A DNA stretch of 53,808 nucleotides from JAHEJB01 sp041748175 (GCA_041748175.1 JBGTDU010000069.1:1-53808), one strand, 5' to 3'. Positions 27,177 to 36,667 are shown, numbered from the stretch's first letter. Notes: a model not told the origin generated them from the letters alone. Program-made: numbers and translations.

Positions 27177-28543
27177 GCGCGCCGCAGAATCTTCTCGCCT
27201 GGCCGGGCAATCCCGAACCGCCGAACATCTTCTGCAGCGGGCATTCGCACATGGAGGACGGCGTCTTGCTGGTGGCCGGAGGCCAGCGACCCGATGACCC
27301 CGCCTGCCCGGGCGTTCCTCGCGGACTGAGGTATACGTTTCTTTTTGATCCCATGTCGGAAGCTTGGGGCGTTGCCGGCCCGCAGCTGAATCCGCATCTC
27401 TTGGCGGACGGCCGTTGGTATCCGACGTTGACCACGCTTGGCGAGGATCCCGGATACCGGAAAGTTCTCGCGATGTCGGGTCTGCGTTCGAATCTTTCAG
27501 GAAACTGCGCGGCGGTCGTCAACAAGGATCCGGAGATCTACAATCTTGGTAACGGGTGGAGCCAGATGGCGGATCCTCCGCAGGCCGTCCAGCCGTTCGG
27601 CGACCTGTATACAGGGGCGCATGTCATTCCTTTCGGATCACGGGCGGGGAAGGTGTTCTATTCTTCGCCGATGAAGCAGGCGTGGGTATTCGACCCATTC
27701 TTCGGAGGCCAGGGAGGCCAATCCGCGCCCGGCTACTGGACGGCTGTCGGACCCGTGCGGTCCACGCACCGGAACGACGGCAACTCGGTGTTGTTGCCCC
27801 TGCTTCCCGGCGCTACAACCGCCAAAGTTTTGATAGTTGGAGGAGACAACCCAGGTACCAAGACTGCAGAGATCATGGATGTGGCGCGCACCACACCCAC
27901 CTGGACTGCGGCCGCCTCGATGTTCTTCGCGCGGCGGAACGCGAACGCCGTCATCCTGCCTGATGATACGATTGTTGTGGTGGGCGGCAACCTCACCGAC
28001 CTCGTCGACGACCCAGTATACACGGCCGAGCTTTACGACGTAGCCGGCAACACGTGGAGAATGCTCCCCGCCATGAACCGGCGGAGGGTCTACCACTCTA
28101 CCGCCGTTCTTCTTCCGGATGGCAGGGTCTGGGCGAGTGGAACCCACCTCAACCCGGCCTTTGAGTTCAACATCGAGCTCTACTCGCCGGGGTACCTGTT
28201 CGAAGGCAACCGGCCGGTAATCACCAACGCCCCGGCCACCGTCAACTATGGCACGACGTTCGTCGTTGACACCTCCGTCGACATCGCGTCGATCCGGCTT
28301 ATCCACCTTGGTGCGGCGACGCACGCCACGAACATGGACCAGCGCTCCATAGGCCTCGCCTTTTCTGCGACCAATCCGACCAACGGCCCTAGCTGGAACG
28401 TGACCGCGTCGGCCAATGCGAACGTCGCTCCACCGGGGATGTACATGCTGTTCGTGCTGCGGCCGAAGGCGGCAAGTCTTTCCGGAGCGACTTCGATACC
28501 GTCGGTGGCAAAAATAGTCAACGTCAAGTATCCAACTACTTAA
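27101..28543 (+). CDS. Galactose-oxidase-like kelch protein with C-terminal DUF1929-type domain (main part of a frameshifted gene)
   Basis: The frame is open from an ATG at 27101, but that ATG is probably not the start: its first 19 residues overlap the better 5' frame at 26979, and family-like sequence begins only near 27158. Kelch-type repeats follow: FCSGHSHMEDGVLLVAGG, VLIVGGDNPGTKTAEIMD, AVILPDDTIVVVGGN, AVLLPDGRVWASG. The C-terminal domain (about 365-480, IELYSPGYLFEGNRPVI) is the Ig-like DUF1929 domain of galactose and glyoxal oxidases. Those enzymes use a copper-Tyr-Cys centre; I could not identify the ligands with certainty, so activity is unproven. Part of the same transcription direction as the T9SS protein that follows by 18 bases. 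Confidence 0.8.
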   Translation: MESALLSRVRQLPLSDLGSANPDQVSAPQNLLAWPGNPEPPNIFCSGHSHMEDGVLLVAGGQRPDDPACPGVPRGLRYTFLFDPMSEAWGVAGPQLNPHLLADGRWYPTLTTLGEDPGYRKVLAMSGLRSNLSGNCAAVVNKDPEIYNLGNGWSQMADPPQAVQPFGDLYTGAHVIPFGSRAGKVFYSSPMKQAWVFDPFFGGQGGQSAPGYWTAVGPVRSTHRNDGNSVLLPLLPGATTAKVLIVGGDNPGTKTAEIMDVARTTPTWTAAASMFFARRNANAVILPDDTIVVVGGNLTDLVDDPVYTAELYDVAGNTWRMLPAMNRRRVYHSTAVLLPDGRVWASGTHLNPAFEFNIELYSPGYLFEGNRPVITNAPATVNYGTTFVVDTSVDIASIRLIHLGAATHATNMDQRSIGLAFSATNPTNGPSWNVTASANANVAPPGMYMLFVLRPKAASLSGATSIPSVAKIVNVKYPTT

Positions 28544-28561
28544 CATCGTGGGAGGGGCACT

Positions 28562-30145
28562 ATGGGTGCAAGGGTATGGGCAGTAACAGCCCATATACTG
28601 CTTGTCGGATACTCGCCGAGAGCGCAGGTCCTGGAATGGGCGCGTTGCTATGATCTGCCGGGCGAATCTGTAGAAGACGCGTTCGCGGTCGCCGTGGACG
28701 AAACCGGGCACGCATACGTGACAGGGGCCAGCAGAGAGTTCGGAGGGAACCCCGACTACGCCACGCTCAAGTACGACGCCGACGGCGACACGGTATGGGT
28801 GCGCCGGTACAACAGTGTCGGCAACGAGTTCGATCTCGGCCGAGACCTGCTGCCCGATCCCGACGGCAATCTTTACGTCACCGGCGCCCCGGTCACCATA
28901 AAGTATACGCCCGAGGGCGAGACGCTCTGGGTCTATGAGCACTTCGGGGAGCTCTTCCGCCTGGCGTTTGATGGGCAGGGCAATATCGTAGGGGCAGGCA
29001 CGGTACTCGGTGATATCCGAACGGTCAAGCTGAGCCCGGATGGCGCCCTGATCTGGGGTAACCTTTACTCTGGCCCGGCGAATGACAGTGACAAGGGCAA
29101 CGACCTGGCGCTCGACTCCGAAGGCAATATTCTGGTCGCGGGGGAAAGTTGGGGTCTGACGGATCCCGGCGACGACACGCAGTGGAACTACACGACGCTC
29201 AAGTACGACCCCGGCGGCGCGCTGCTCTGGGCTCGCCATTACAACGGCCCGGCCGACCCCCTGGACGTGCCTAGCGACCACGCCTTCGCCGTCGCCGTAG
29301 ACGAGGACGACAATGTCTATGTATCGGGCTGGAGCGACAGCGTCGACGACCGCACGCAGTGCCTGACGATCAAATACAGCCCGGACGGTGAGACCCTCTG
29401 GGAGCGGCGCTACCCCGAGAGCGGCCCCGCTGGGGCCGCGTGCTACGACCTGCTCTACGACCACGGCAACCTGTACGCAGCGGCCCGGGGCGGCGGCGGC
29501 GACACGCTGCTAAAGTACGATCTGGGTGGGAATCTCCAGTGGTCGCGGATGTACGCGCACACGGCGATCTTCGCCACCAAGCCGCCCCGGCTGGCGGCTG
29601 ATACGACCGGCAACGTCTACGTTACCTCGGTCAACTCAGTAGGGCGGGCCGACTACGTAGTGCTCAAGTACATGCCGGATGGGGAGCGCGCGTGGGAGTA
29701 CCTCTATCCGGGTTACGGGGAAAACACGGGGCACGAAGCGGCAGACATCGCCGTTGATGCGGGTGGGAACGTGTACGTGACTGGGGGAACCATCGGCGGC
29801 GGGGCATGCCCTGGTTCCGACTACCTGACGCTGAAGCTTTCGCAGCCGCCGCCGACGGCCGGAGAGCCCGAGGCGTCTCCTTCCGGTTTCGCGCTGGGTC
29901 CGGCCTATCCGAACCCGTTCGCCGAATCGACGACAATCTCGTACCAATTGCCGGAGCCGACACGCATGCGGCTTGCAGTCTACGATGTGCTGGGGCGCGC
30001 GGTGGCCGTGCTGGTGGATGGTGTACAGATGGCGGGATCGCATGAGGCCGCTTTCGTTGCGGGGGGCCTTCCGGCGGGTGTGTACGTCTACCGGCTGGAC
30101 GCGGGGGCATTTCGTGAGACGAGGCGGATGATGGTGCTCAAGTGA
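28562..30145 (+). CDS. Secreted SBBP-repeat beta-propeller protein with type IX secretion sorting domain
   Basis: It has 527 residues and is preceded by a very strong ribosome-binding site (GGGAGGGG, 4 bases before ATG). An N-terminal hydrophobic segment of about 24 residues should direct Sec export. Residues 40-430 hold about eight SBBP-type repeats of the form DYATLKYDADGDTVWVRRY followed by GNVYVTG. The last 75 residues (AYPNPFAESTTISY through GVYVYRLD) are a type A T9SS C-terminal domain, so the protein should cross the outer membrane and be anchored or released. Its ligand is unknown. It is the only T9SS-sorted protein seen in this window. Confidence 0.85.
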   Translation: MGARVWAVTAHILLVGYSPRAQVLEWARCYDLPGESVEDAFAVAVDETGHAYVTGASREFGGNPDYATLKYDADGDTVWVRRYNSVGNEFDLGRDLLPDPDGNLYVTGAPVTIKYTPEGETLWVYEHFGELFRLAFDGQGNIVGAGTVLGDIRTVKLSPDGALIWGNLYSGPANDSDKGNDLALDSEGNILVAGESWGLTDPGDDTQWNYTTLKYDPGGALLWARHYNGPADPLDVPSDHAFAVAVDEDDNVYVSGWSDSVDDRTQCLTIKYSPDGETLWERRYPESGPAGAACYDLLYDHGNLYAAARGGGGDTLLKYDLGGNLQWSRMYAHTAIFATKPPRLAADTTGNVYVTSVNSVGRADYVVLKYMPDGERAWEYLYPGYGENTGHEAADIAVDAGGNVYVTGGTIGGGACPGSDYLTLKLSQPPPTAGEPEASPSGFALGPAYPNPFAESTTISYQLPEPTRMRLAVYDVLGRAVAVLVDGVQMAGSHEAAFVAGGLPAGVYVYRLDAGAFRETRRMMVLK

Positions 30146-30263
30146 TGGTGGGTGGGTGGTGATCGCACTAGCCTGCCATATCGGGCAGCTTGCCAAGCCC
30201 GAACGCGGCATTGGGAATTTCTAGACCGGTGCGGCGTTAGCGGGTCACACTCTTTCAACCTTG

Positions 30264-30695
30264 ATGCGGTTCATCGGCCTTCTACTGATCCTGAACATCG
30301 GCGGCCCATGTGCGCTGGCGCAGCACCGGCCTCCGGGGGCGGAGGTTCGCTGGGCTAACCTCGCGGCCCACTGCGTCCTCTCCGGTGAGGCCAGGGCCAT
30401 CGCAATGGACGCTCCTGAAGGACCATTTGCGTTCGCCTGCACCGCGGGTGACGAGCGCTTCATCTTCATGGTCAATCTCAGCAACGAAGAAAGAAGAATC
30501 GAGCGGTCTGGCAAGGTTGAGCCGCTCGTGCCGATCTTCAGCAGCAGCGGCGATGTCGCCGCCATACCGTCCATCGTCATTACACTCCCCGGTGACGGAA
30601 CAGTGATCCACGAAAATCCAATACCGCCTCTTACGCTTGTTGTATTTCGTCCAATCCGGCAGCACGACATTCGTCCGCATGGCCTCGACGAATAG
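30264..30695 (+). CDS. Small secreted protein resembling an alpha-amylase C-terminal beta-domain
   Basis: It has 143 residues from ATG 30264 (a TTG precedes it at 30261). Signal peptide MRFIGLLLILNIGGPCALA. The mature part contains FAFACTAGDERFIFMVNLSNE, then a beta-rich stretch ending PPLTLVVFRP, the pattern of the C-terminal domain that caps GH13 enzymes (a loop such as VNLSDEP followed by LPPYSAVVF). There is no catalytic barrel. It ends 9 bases before the debranching-enzyme-like lipoprotein gene, so the two are probably co-transcribed. It could be a binding partner or the remnant of a lost GH13 gene; the resemblance is by eye. Confidence 0.5.
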   Translation: MRFIGLLLILNIGGPCALAQHRPPGAEVRWANLAAHCVLSGEARAIAMDAPEGPFAFACTAGDERFIFMVNLSNEERRIERSGKVEPLVPIFSSSGDVAAIPSIVITLPGDGTVIHENPIPPLTLVVFRPIRQHDIRPHGLDE

Positions 30696-30704
30696 TCAGT
30701 CCGC

Positions 30705-33700
30705 ATGAAATTGGCCCTGTTCACTCTGCTCGCTGTTGTCCTCGTTTTGGGCGCGTGCGGAGGCGACGACGTGAGCGAGCATCCCGAAGCCGACGGTCCG
30801 GAGGCGCTCGCAGACCTAGCCGTCAGCGTCGATACACCAGCGGAGGACGATACACTCAACGCGCGCCGGGCGTTCTTTTTCTCCGACCGCGCTGGGGCGT
30901 ATTTCTACGCCGCCGCGGCGGCTCCGCCCGATGATCCGGCCATGGGCCTGACGGTTGACGGCACTCGCATGCTCGATGGCTGGGATTGGTGGATTGCCGA
31001 CGACTCGACCCTGCTGACCGCCAACGAACGCACGAACGCAGTCATCAGGCCGGATTTTGCCGTCCGTTCATACGCCGAGCGGGACGAGTCGGGCTTCGTC
31101 GGGCGGCTCTTGGATCGCATCCGTGGAGACCGCAAGGCCGAGATCGCCGAACGTGTTACCATGCTCGATGAACACGGCGCGCTGCTGGTTGAGGTTGCCG
31201 ATTCGATTGGGACGGTCGCCTTCCGGCCTGCACTCGGCACGATGCAAGGGGCCGTAGTTGTGGAGCGCGCGGCCTCTTTACTCATCGGTCGACCGACTGA
31301 TTCGGACACGATGTGGACCGCCATCAGAGCGGAAGGCGGAACGGCGAGCGAAAACGAAATGGCATTTTCCACGCCGGGTGCTGTCGTTGTTGTCACGGGA
31401 AGTTCGGCGGTCGAAGCAGACTCTCTCGCCGCATACGCACTGCGCAACGCCCCTCGCCTCAAGAGAGAACGTGGCGAGCGAATGGCCGAGCTTCTCGCCG
31501 CCTCTTTTATCCGAACCGAGAACGAGGAGGTAAACGGCGCCATCGCTTGGGCGCGGTTATCCTTAAACGCTTTGGTCGTCAGCGATTCTAACGAGACCGT
31601 ATTGCTGCCCGGCATTCCCGGTGCCGAGTCCCTTCCGGGCCGGAGCATCCTGTCGAATACGAATGCGCTACTCGCCACGGGCGACTGGGAAACGGCACGA
31701 GCGCTACTCGTCACTTACGGGCGGGCGCAGCTTTTCGATGAGCGGCTGGATATCCTCGGACGTGCGCCAAACGTCGTGCGGCCCAGAGGAGCGGACGAGT
31801 TCACGACCGCCGATGCGACGCCAATCTATCTTGCGGCGGCGGGCGATTACGTCCGCACCTCAGGAGATCGGGGACTGGTTGCCGGTGGTGCAAACTTCTG
31901 GTTCAAGACGGCCTTTGCGATGCGAGGTCTCTATCTGGAGAGCAACCGCCACGGTCGGCAAATCGGTGGGGGCGGGTTTCTGACCGCGCCTTCTGGTGGA
32001 ACGTGGATGCAGAGTCCGTCGGCGAGGCCCGAACTGGCCACACCGCGTGGAGGCTATCCGGTTGAAGCGCAAGGCTCGCTCTATCGCGCCCTTCGTGCCG
32101 CCGCTTCCTTCGCCGAGATCATGGGCGTGGCGCGGCGCGAGGGGAGTTCGTGGTATGCCGACAGCGCCGCCGCATTGCTTCGCGACTTCCCCGAACGGTT
32201 CGTGAGGGACGGGCAGCTGATCGACCGGATTGACGTAGCGGGGCAAGCGGATTTATTCCTGCGCCCCAATGGCGTTCTCGCGCTGCGCGATTTGGACCTG
32301 TCGCTGGAAGAGAAGGCGCGACTAACGCGTGCTCTCGCGGAGCGATTGGCGTATTCCCACGGAATATCAACGCGGGCTCAGGCCGACTCGCTTTTTTATC
32401 CGTACCTGAATGAACCGGCGTCGTATCTGACGGCAGACGCGCTCTTCAACGGGCCCGTCTGGACGTGGCTGAATGGGCCGCTGATTTCGTTGATGGCGGA
32501 GACAGGTGCGGCTGAGTTGGCCTCCGAGATATTTGAAAAGGAGGCCGCGCTTGTTGAAAATGTCGGTATGGTGGGCGCAATCCCGGAAAACGTTGACGCG
32601 CATCCGAGGCAGCGCGGGGGAGACCCTATCGCCGGAGGAACGCCCGTTCAGCCGTGGAGCCTCGCCGAGTTCATCCGCAACGCGTACGAGGACTTCGCAG
32701 GGATCACGTACGCATCGGCGGACACGGTTGTCATTGAGCCCCACTTGCCGACATCCTGGGGGGAAACCGAGGTTCGTTTTCGGATGGGCGACGGATTTGT
32801 GACGGCAACGCTTGAGCAAAGCGAGGACGAGTTGAACCTGTCGGCCAAAGCGGAAGGCGAGATTCCCAGCGCATCGGCCTTGCGCATCCGCGCGTTTGGG
32901 AGGGAACTTGTCGTTGCGCTCGTAACCGATGCGGAACTTGTGAGCGTGCAGATTTCGCCCTCCGGGTCTGAGGTCAACGGCGAAAGTAGAGAGCCGACGA
33001 GTCGCTTTGCTTTGTCCGACCCATCGTGGTGGGCAGGTTTTTCGTGGCTCACTCCGATCATTCCCGAACGATACCCCGTCATGCAGACGGAATCTGCGCA
33101 ACGGATGCTGGCCGTGTCCGAGATTCTGCGCGACAACCTTAGGGCGCGCGCCATCCTCACCGAATCCGATCCCGACGGCGACGATCGGGGCGCGACCAGC
33201 ACGTACACCTATCCCATCGGATTTCCTGAATCGGCTCTTGATGCGACCTATCTGGAGGTAGCTGAGGACGACTCGGCGACCTATTTCCGGGCGGAGTTCG
33301 TTGCATTGCCCGAGACAGATTCCGGCACCCCACTTCCAACGTTTGTGGCCATCGCGCTGAGCACGGAGGAGGGCGGCGCAAACCGGATAGGCCGCGACGC
33401 GCTGTACGATTATCCGCGTGGCGAGGGATATGAGTACGTCATATTTATCGGCGATGGCATCGTGGTCGAGGATGCGCGTGGCCGAACGCTAGGGGAAGTT
33501 TCGCCCGGTAGCGGTTCCGCCTTCGATGCCGCTTCGTCGTCGATGTCGTTTGCGCTTCCGCGATTCATTCTGCCCGATCTTCCGAGGAATTCCATCGTCA
33601 CCCTCCTCGTGGGAGCGAGGGACGACACCGGCGACGTCGGGACGTTCCGGCGCATCGACAGAATTGCGTCCGGCTCGTTTGGTGGCGGCAAGGTAGATGC

Positions 33701-33749
33701 CCGCGGGCCGAACGTCTACGACGTGGTCTCGTCGCGGGTCTCGCGGTAG
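30705..33749 (+). CDS. Lipoprotein, glycogen-debranching-enzyme-like glycosidase with glucodextranase-type C-terminal domain
   Basis: It has 1014 residues. A lipobox (VLGAC, Cys 18) predicts attachment to a membrane. The central part (about 250-690) resembles the (alpha/alpha)6-barrel of amylo-alpha-1,6-glucosidases: LATGDWETARALLVTYGRAQ, FTTADATPIYLAAAGDYVRTSGD, NGPVWTWLNG and the closing NAYEDFAGI. The last 200 residues, starting SDPDGDDRGATSTYTYP, match the sugar-binding module at the end of glucodextranase and related amylolytic enzymes. Expected role: hydrolysis of alpha-glucans at the cell surface. Catalytic acids were not assigned. It follows the small amylase-C-like gene and is convergent, 2 bases apart, with the GT2 gene. 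Confidence 0.72.
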   Translation: MKLALFTLLAVVLVLGACGGDDVSEHPEADGPEALADLAVSVDTPAEDDTLNARRAFFFSDRAGAYFYAAAAAPPDDPAMGLTVDGTRMLDGWDWWIADDSTLLTANERTNAVIRPDFAVRSYAERDESGFVGRLLDRIRGDRKAEIAERVTMLDEHGALLVEVADSIGTVAFRPALGTMQGAVVVERAASLLIGRPTDSDTMWTAIRAEGGTASENEMAFSTPGAVVVVTGSSAVEADSLAAYALRNAPRLKRERGERMAELLAASFIRTENEEVNGAIAWARLSLNALVVSDSNETVLLPGIPGAESLPGRSILSNTNALLATGDWETARALLVTYGRAQLFDERLDILGRAPNVVRPRGADEFTTADATPIYLAAAGDYVRTSGDRGLVAGGANFWFKTAFAMRGLYLESNRHGRQIGGGGFLTAPSGGTWMQSPSARPELATPRGGYPVEAQGSLYRALRAAASFAEIMGVARREGSSWYADSAAALLRDFPERFVRDGQLIDRIDVAGQADLFLRPNGVLALRDLDLSLEEKARLTRALAERLAYSHGISTRAQADSLFYPYLNEPASYLTADALFNGPVWTWLNGPLISLMAETGAAELASEIFEKEAALVENVGMVGAIPENVDAHPRQRGGDPIAGGTPVQPWSLAEFIRNAYEDFAGITYASADTVVIEPHLPTSWGETEVRFRMGDGFVTATLEQSEDELNLSAKAEGEIPSASALRIRAFGRELVVALVTDAELVSVQISPSGSEVNGESREPTSRFALSDPSWWAGFSWLTPIIPERYPVMQTESAQRMLAVSEILRDNLRARAILTESDPDGDDRGATSTYTYPIGFPESALDATYLEVAEDDSATYFRAEFVALPETDSGTPLPTFVAIALSTEEGGANRIGRDALYDYPRGEGYEYVIFIGDGIVVEDARGRTLGEVSPGSGSAFDAASSSMSFALPRFILPDLPRNSIVTLLVGARDDTGDVGTFRRIDRIASGSFGGGKVDARGPNVYDVVSSRVSR

Positions 33750-33751
33750 GG

Positions 33752-34942
33752 CTACCAGCGCCTGGGCTTCAGGACGGCACCAACCGGTGCGACCACCACA
33801 TTGTAGACGAGGTAAAGCCCGTCGAAAAACGGCTGTGCGAGCGAAAGGTCGCGCGCACCAAACACGTTTTCAGCGGGGAGAAGCGCGGCGCGCTGAACGA
33901 GGAAGCGCACGGCCAGCAATGCCGCGCCCAGCCACACGCCCGACGAAATTCTGAGGACGGGTACCCCTAGCCAAAGTATCAGGCTCGACAGGTGAAAGAT
34001 CAGCAGGTGAGCTTTGGCCATTCTGCTGTAAAAGCGCCCAGCCGAGGTGTGCCGGAGCTTCTGCCTGAGCCACGCGCCGAAGGAGTCCGGCGCTTCCGAA
34101 ACGACAAACGAGGCCGGCTCAAGCACGTAACGGACGTTTGCCGCCCTCGTTCGTGCGACTTCCTGTACCAGCAAATCGTCATCGCCGGAGAGGGACGCCG
34201 CCGAGTGTTCAAATCCTCCTAGATCCTCAAAGAGTGTCCTGGTGTAGGAAAAATTGCGGCCTACGGCCATGAACGGGCGCTTCCACCCGACGGCGGACGC
34301 AGCCAAGAAAGCCGACAGCAGCGTCTCATAGCGGACAAACGCATTCAGAAGTCCTGGCTCCTTCCGGTACGGCCCATAGCCGACCAACACGGCTCCACCA
34401 TCCTTGCCATCAGGGGCGGCATATCGGGCCAACGTCGCCAGCCATTCGGGCGGGGGGATGCAGTCAGCGTCGGTGAAGGCCAGCCGGTCGTGTTCGGCCT
34501 CCGCGATGGCGCGAGTGAGGGCGTATTTCTTTCGAGGAAGGCCGGCTGCTTCCGCCGCTCCTTCCAAAACGCGAACACAACGAAGCGCCCGGCCGCCGCC
34601 TTCCTTCCACAAGACCGACCGCGCATCGATCAATTCAGCCGTTTCGTCGATAGAGCCATCGTCTGCGACGACCACTTCAAACGAACCGTGCGTCTGCGCT
34701 TCTAGTGCGTCCAAAAGAGCCGGAACACGCGACGCTTCGTTTCGAGCGGCAACGATGACGGAAATCGGAAGGCCTTCTGAGCGGCCATCTGATTCCCCGG
34801 GTTGATCCTTGCGCACTCTCGAAAAGCCAACGCCGAGGCAAACCCAATAGGCTAGCTGAATGGCGAGAGCGGCGGATAAGACGACGAGGTACAAGCTGTA
34901 CGGCGTTGGCGAGCTTGGGTAAGCTAGTCGTCCCGTATCCAT
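33752..34942 (-). CDS. Membrane glycosyltransferase family 2
   Basis: It has 396 residues: an N-terminal membrane helix (about 20-42), a GT2 domain from about 58 (PISVIVAARNEASRVPALLD, VVVADDGSIDET) with the metal-binding DxD as AFTDADCIPPPEWL, and two or three C-terminal membrane helices. It resembles processive or lipid-sugar transferases of the inner membrane; donor and acceptor are unknown. It stands alone on the minus strand, convergent with the debranching lipoprotein and divergent from the CDP-alcohol phosphatidyltransferase, and is not part of the exopolysaccharide cluster. Confidence 0.85.
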   Translation of the reverse strand: MDTGRLAYPSSPTPYSLYLVVLSAALAIQLAYWVCLGVGFSRVRKDQPGESDGRSEGLPISVIVAARNEASRVPALLDALEAQTHGSFEVVVADDGSIDETAELIDARSVLWKEGGGRALRCVRVLEGAAEAAGLPRKKYALTRAIAEAEHDRLAFTDADCIPPPEWLATLARYAAPDGKDGGAVLVGYGPYRKEPGLLNAFVRYETLLSAFLAASAVGWKRPFMAVGRNFSYTRTLFEDLGGFEHSAASLSGDDDLLVQEVARTRAANVRYVLEPASFVVSEAPDSFGAWLRQKLRHTSAGRFYSRMAKAHLLIFHLSSLILWLGVPVLRISSGVWLGAALLAVRFLVQRAALLPAENVFGARDLSLAQPFFDGLYLVYNVVVAPVGAVLKPRRW

Positions 34943-35046
34943 TCACGCTTTACGCATCGGGCTTTAGGACTGGCCTACCTTCAATCGCTTCACCGTGCGA
35001 ATTGCAGCCGCCTTCCACCATATCGCCCCCGCCTTCCTTCCCCGAA

Positions 35047-35658
35047 ATGGGGCGATTCTGGACCGTAGCCAACGCACTCAGTCTGATTCGGGTTTTGTTG
35101 GTTGCGCCCATCACGTGGCTGGTTTATCGAGGGGGCCCCATCGGGCCCTTGTTTGGATTGATTGGCCTGGCCATCGCGACCGATTTCTTCGACGGGCGGG
35201 TTGCGCGATGGAGCCACACGGTCTCCGAATGGGGCAAGGTGCTCGATGCCTCGGCCGATAAAATCGCGGCTGCCGGCGTCACCATTGCGCTGCTATCCCG
35301 GCCCTCGGAGCCAAATCTTCCGCTGTGGTTCGTGCTTTTGGCGGTGACGCGCGATGTCATTCTCGCAGTCGGTGGGCTACTACAGACGCGACGGCTCGGA
35401 CGGTTTACGACAAGCCTGTGGTCGGGCAAGATTGCGGTCAGCGCGTTGGCGTTGACGGTTATCGCCGCCCTCGTAGGTGCTCAGGCGCAGGCGATGGAAG
35501 CCTTCGTATGGGCCACCGCGGCAATCATGCTCTACTCAATCGTGGAATACACGCTGCGCTTCCGGGCCATCATGCGGGTTGGTTCTACCGTTGATTTGGA
35601 CGAAGACGGCAATGTGGTCTTCGTGTCGGATGGAAGCGGACCGCCTACCCTCTGTTAG
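35047..35658 (+). CDS. CDP-alcohol phosphatidyltransferase (phosphatidylglycerophosphate synthase-like)
   Basis: Joins CDP-diacylglycerol with an alcohol such as glycerol-3-phosphate in the inner membrane, giving the precursor of phosphatidylglycerol. From ATG 35047 it has 203 residues and about five membrane helices. The full catalytic motif is present: D46, D49-G50-x2-A53-R54-x8-G63-x3-D67-x3-D71. The frame is open to 34906, but the extra 47 residues are Pro/Ser-rich and come before the normal start (GRFWTVANALSLIRVLLVAP), so the later ATG is chosen. pgsA is the most likely identity, but pssA-like or inositol-using enzymes share the motif. ftsY follows 40 bases later. Confidence 0.85.
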   Translation: MGRFWTVANALSLIRVLLVAPITWLVYRGGPIGPLFGLIGLAIATDFFDGRVARWSHTVSEWGKVLDASADKIAAAGVTIALLSRPSEPNLPLWFVLLAVTRDVILAVGGLLQTRRLGRFTTSLWSGKIAVSALALTVIAALVGAQAQAMEAFVWATAAIMLYSIVEYTLRFRAIMRVGSTVDLDEDGNVVFVSDGSGPPTLC

Positions 35659-35698
35659 TTCTTGTTTTTACTCCAACCCTATAGACATCGAGAGACGC

Positions 35699-36667
35699 AT
35701 GGCACGGTTCGGCCTTGGCAGCAATGAAGAGAAGCAACAGGAGAACGCCCAGAAACGCCTGGAAGCGGGTCTCCAGAAGACACGATCGAGCTTTTTCGGG
35801 AGGCTCGGAAGGGCCGTTGCGGGCAAAGACGAAGTTGACGAGGAAGTCCTCGACAATCTGGAAGAGGTCCTCGTCGCCAGCGACGTCGGCGTAAAGACGA
35901 CGTTGGACATCATCGGCAAGATTGAAGCGCGCGTACGCCGCGACAAATATGTTTCGACATCCGAGTTGAACACCATTATCCGCGCCGAAATCGCGGAGCT
36001 GCTTCTATCCAATAGCACTGACCGGCCCGCCGACTTTGACGCTGCGCTTCCAAACCATCCGCACGTTATCATGGTCGTTGGCGTCAACGGCGTCGGCAAA
36101 ACAACATCGATTGGCAAGATCGCGCACCGCTATCAGGCCGCCGGAAAGAAGGTGGTACTAGGCGCCGCGGATACTTTTCGCGCCGCGGCAATCGAGCAGC
36201 TGGAGATCTGGGCACAACGGTCGGGTGCCGAAATCATCAAGCAGTACCACGGTGCCGACCCTGCCGCCGTCGCCTTCGATACGCTGGCCGCAGCGAAATC
36301 GCGTCACGCCGACGTAGTGCTGATCGATACGGCGGGCCGCCTCCACACGCAGGTTGGGTTGATGGAGGAGCTGGCGAAGGTGAAGCGGGTGATGGACCGT
36401 CAGGTCGAAGGTGCGCCCCACGAGGTTTTGCTGGTCCTTGATGCCTCAACGGGCCAGAACGCACTACGCCAGGCTGAGATATTTACCCAGCATGTGGACG
36501 TAACCGGGCTCGTACTTACCAAGTTGGACGGGACCGCAAAAGGGGGCATTGCAATTGGCATTTCAAACGAGTTCCGAATTCCCGTAAAGTATATAGGCGT
36601 CGGCGAGGGAATTGACGACCTCCAGGTCTTCGACCGCTCCGCCTTCGTTCAGGCCCTGTTCATCTGA
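35699..36667 (+). CDS. ftsY: Signal recognition particle receptor FtsY
   Basis: Membrane-associated GTPase that receives SRP-ribosome complexes for co-translational insertion. It has 322 residues from ATG 35699; the frame is open back to 35477 but that part overlaps the previous gene and is not FtsY-like. A short charged N-terminus is followed by the N domain and the G domain with GVNGVGKTT (near 128), DTFRAAA, DTAGR (near 209), TKLDGTAKGG (near 273) and the closing YIGVGEGIDDLQVFD. The long acidic A domain of E. coli FtsY is absent, as in many bacteria. Confidence 0.96.
   Translation: MARFGLGSNEEKQQENAQKRLEAGLQKTRSSFFGRLGRAVAGKDEVDEEVLDNLEEVLVASDVGVKTTLDIIGKIEARVRRDKYVSTSELNTIIRAEIAELLLSNSTDRPADFDAALPNHPHVIMVVGVNGVGKTTSIGKIAHRYQAAGKKVVLGAADTFRAAAIEQLEIWAQRSGAEIIKQYHGADPAAVAFDTLAAAKSRHADVVLIDTAGRLHTQVGLMEELAKVKRVMDRQVEGAPHEVLLVLDASTGQNALRQAEIFTQHVDVTGLVLTKLDGTAKGGIAIGISNEFRIPVKYIGVGEGIDDLQVFDRSAFVQALFI

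Noticed and set aside
27638..29464. 608-residue open frame on the minus strand
   Set aside because: It is a shadow of the oxidase-like and SBBP genes, with no start signal, no family motif, and implausible Val/Arg/Gly-rich composition.
34906..35046. Longer start for the CDP-alcohol phosphatidyltransferase
   Set aside because: The extension is Pro/Ser-rich, overlaps the divergent GT2 start and precedes the normal N-terminus of the family.
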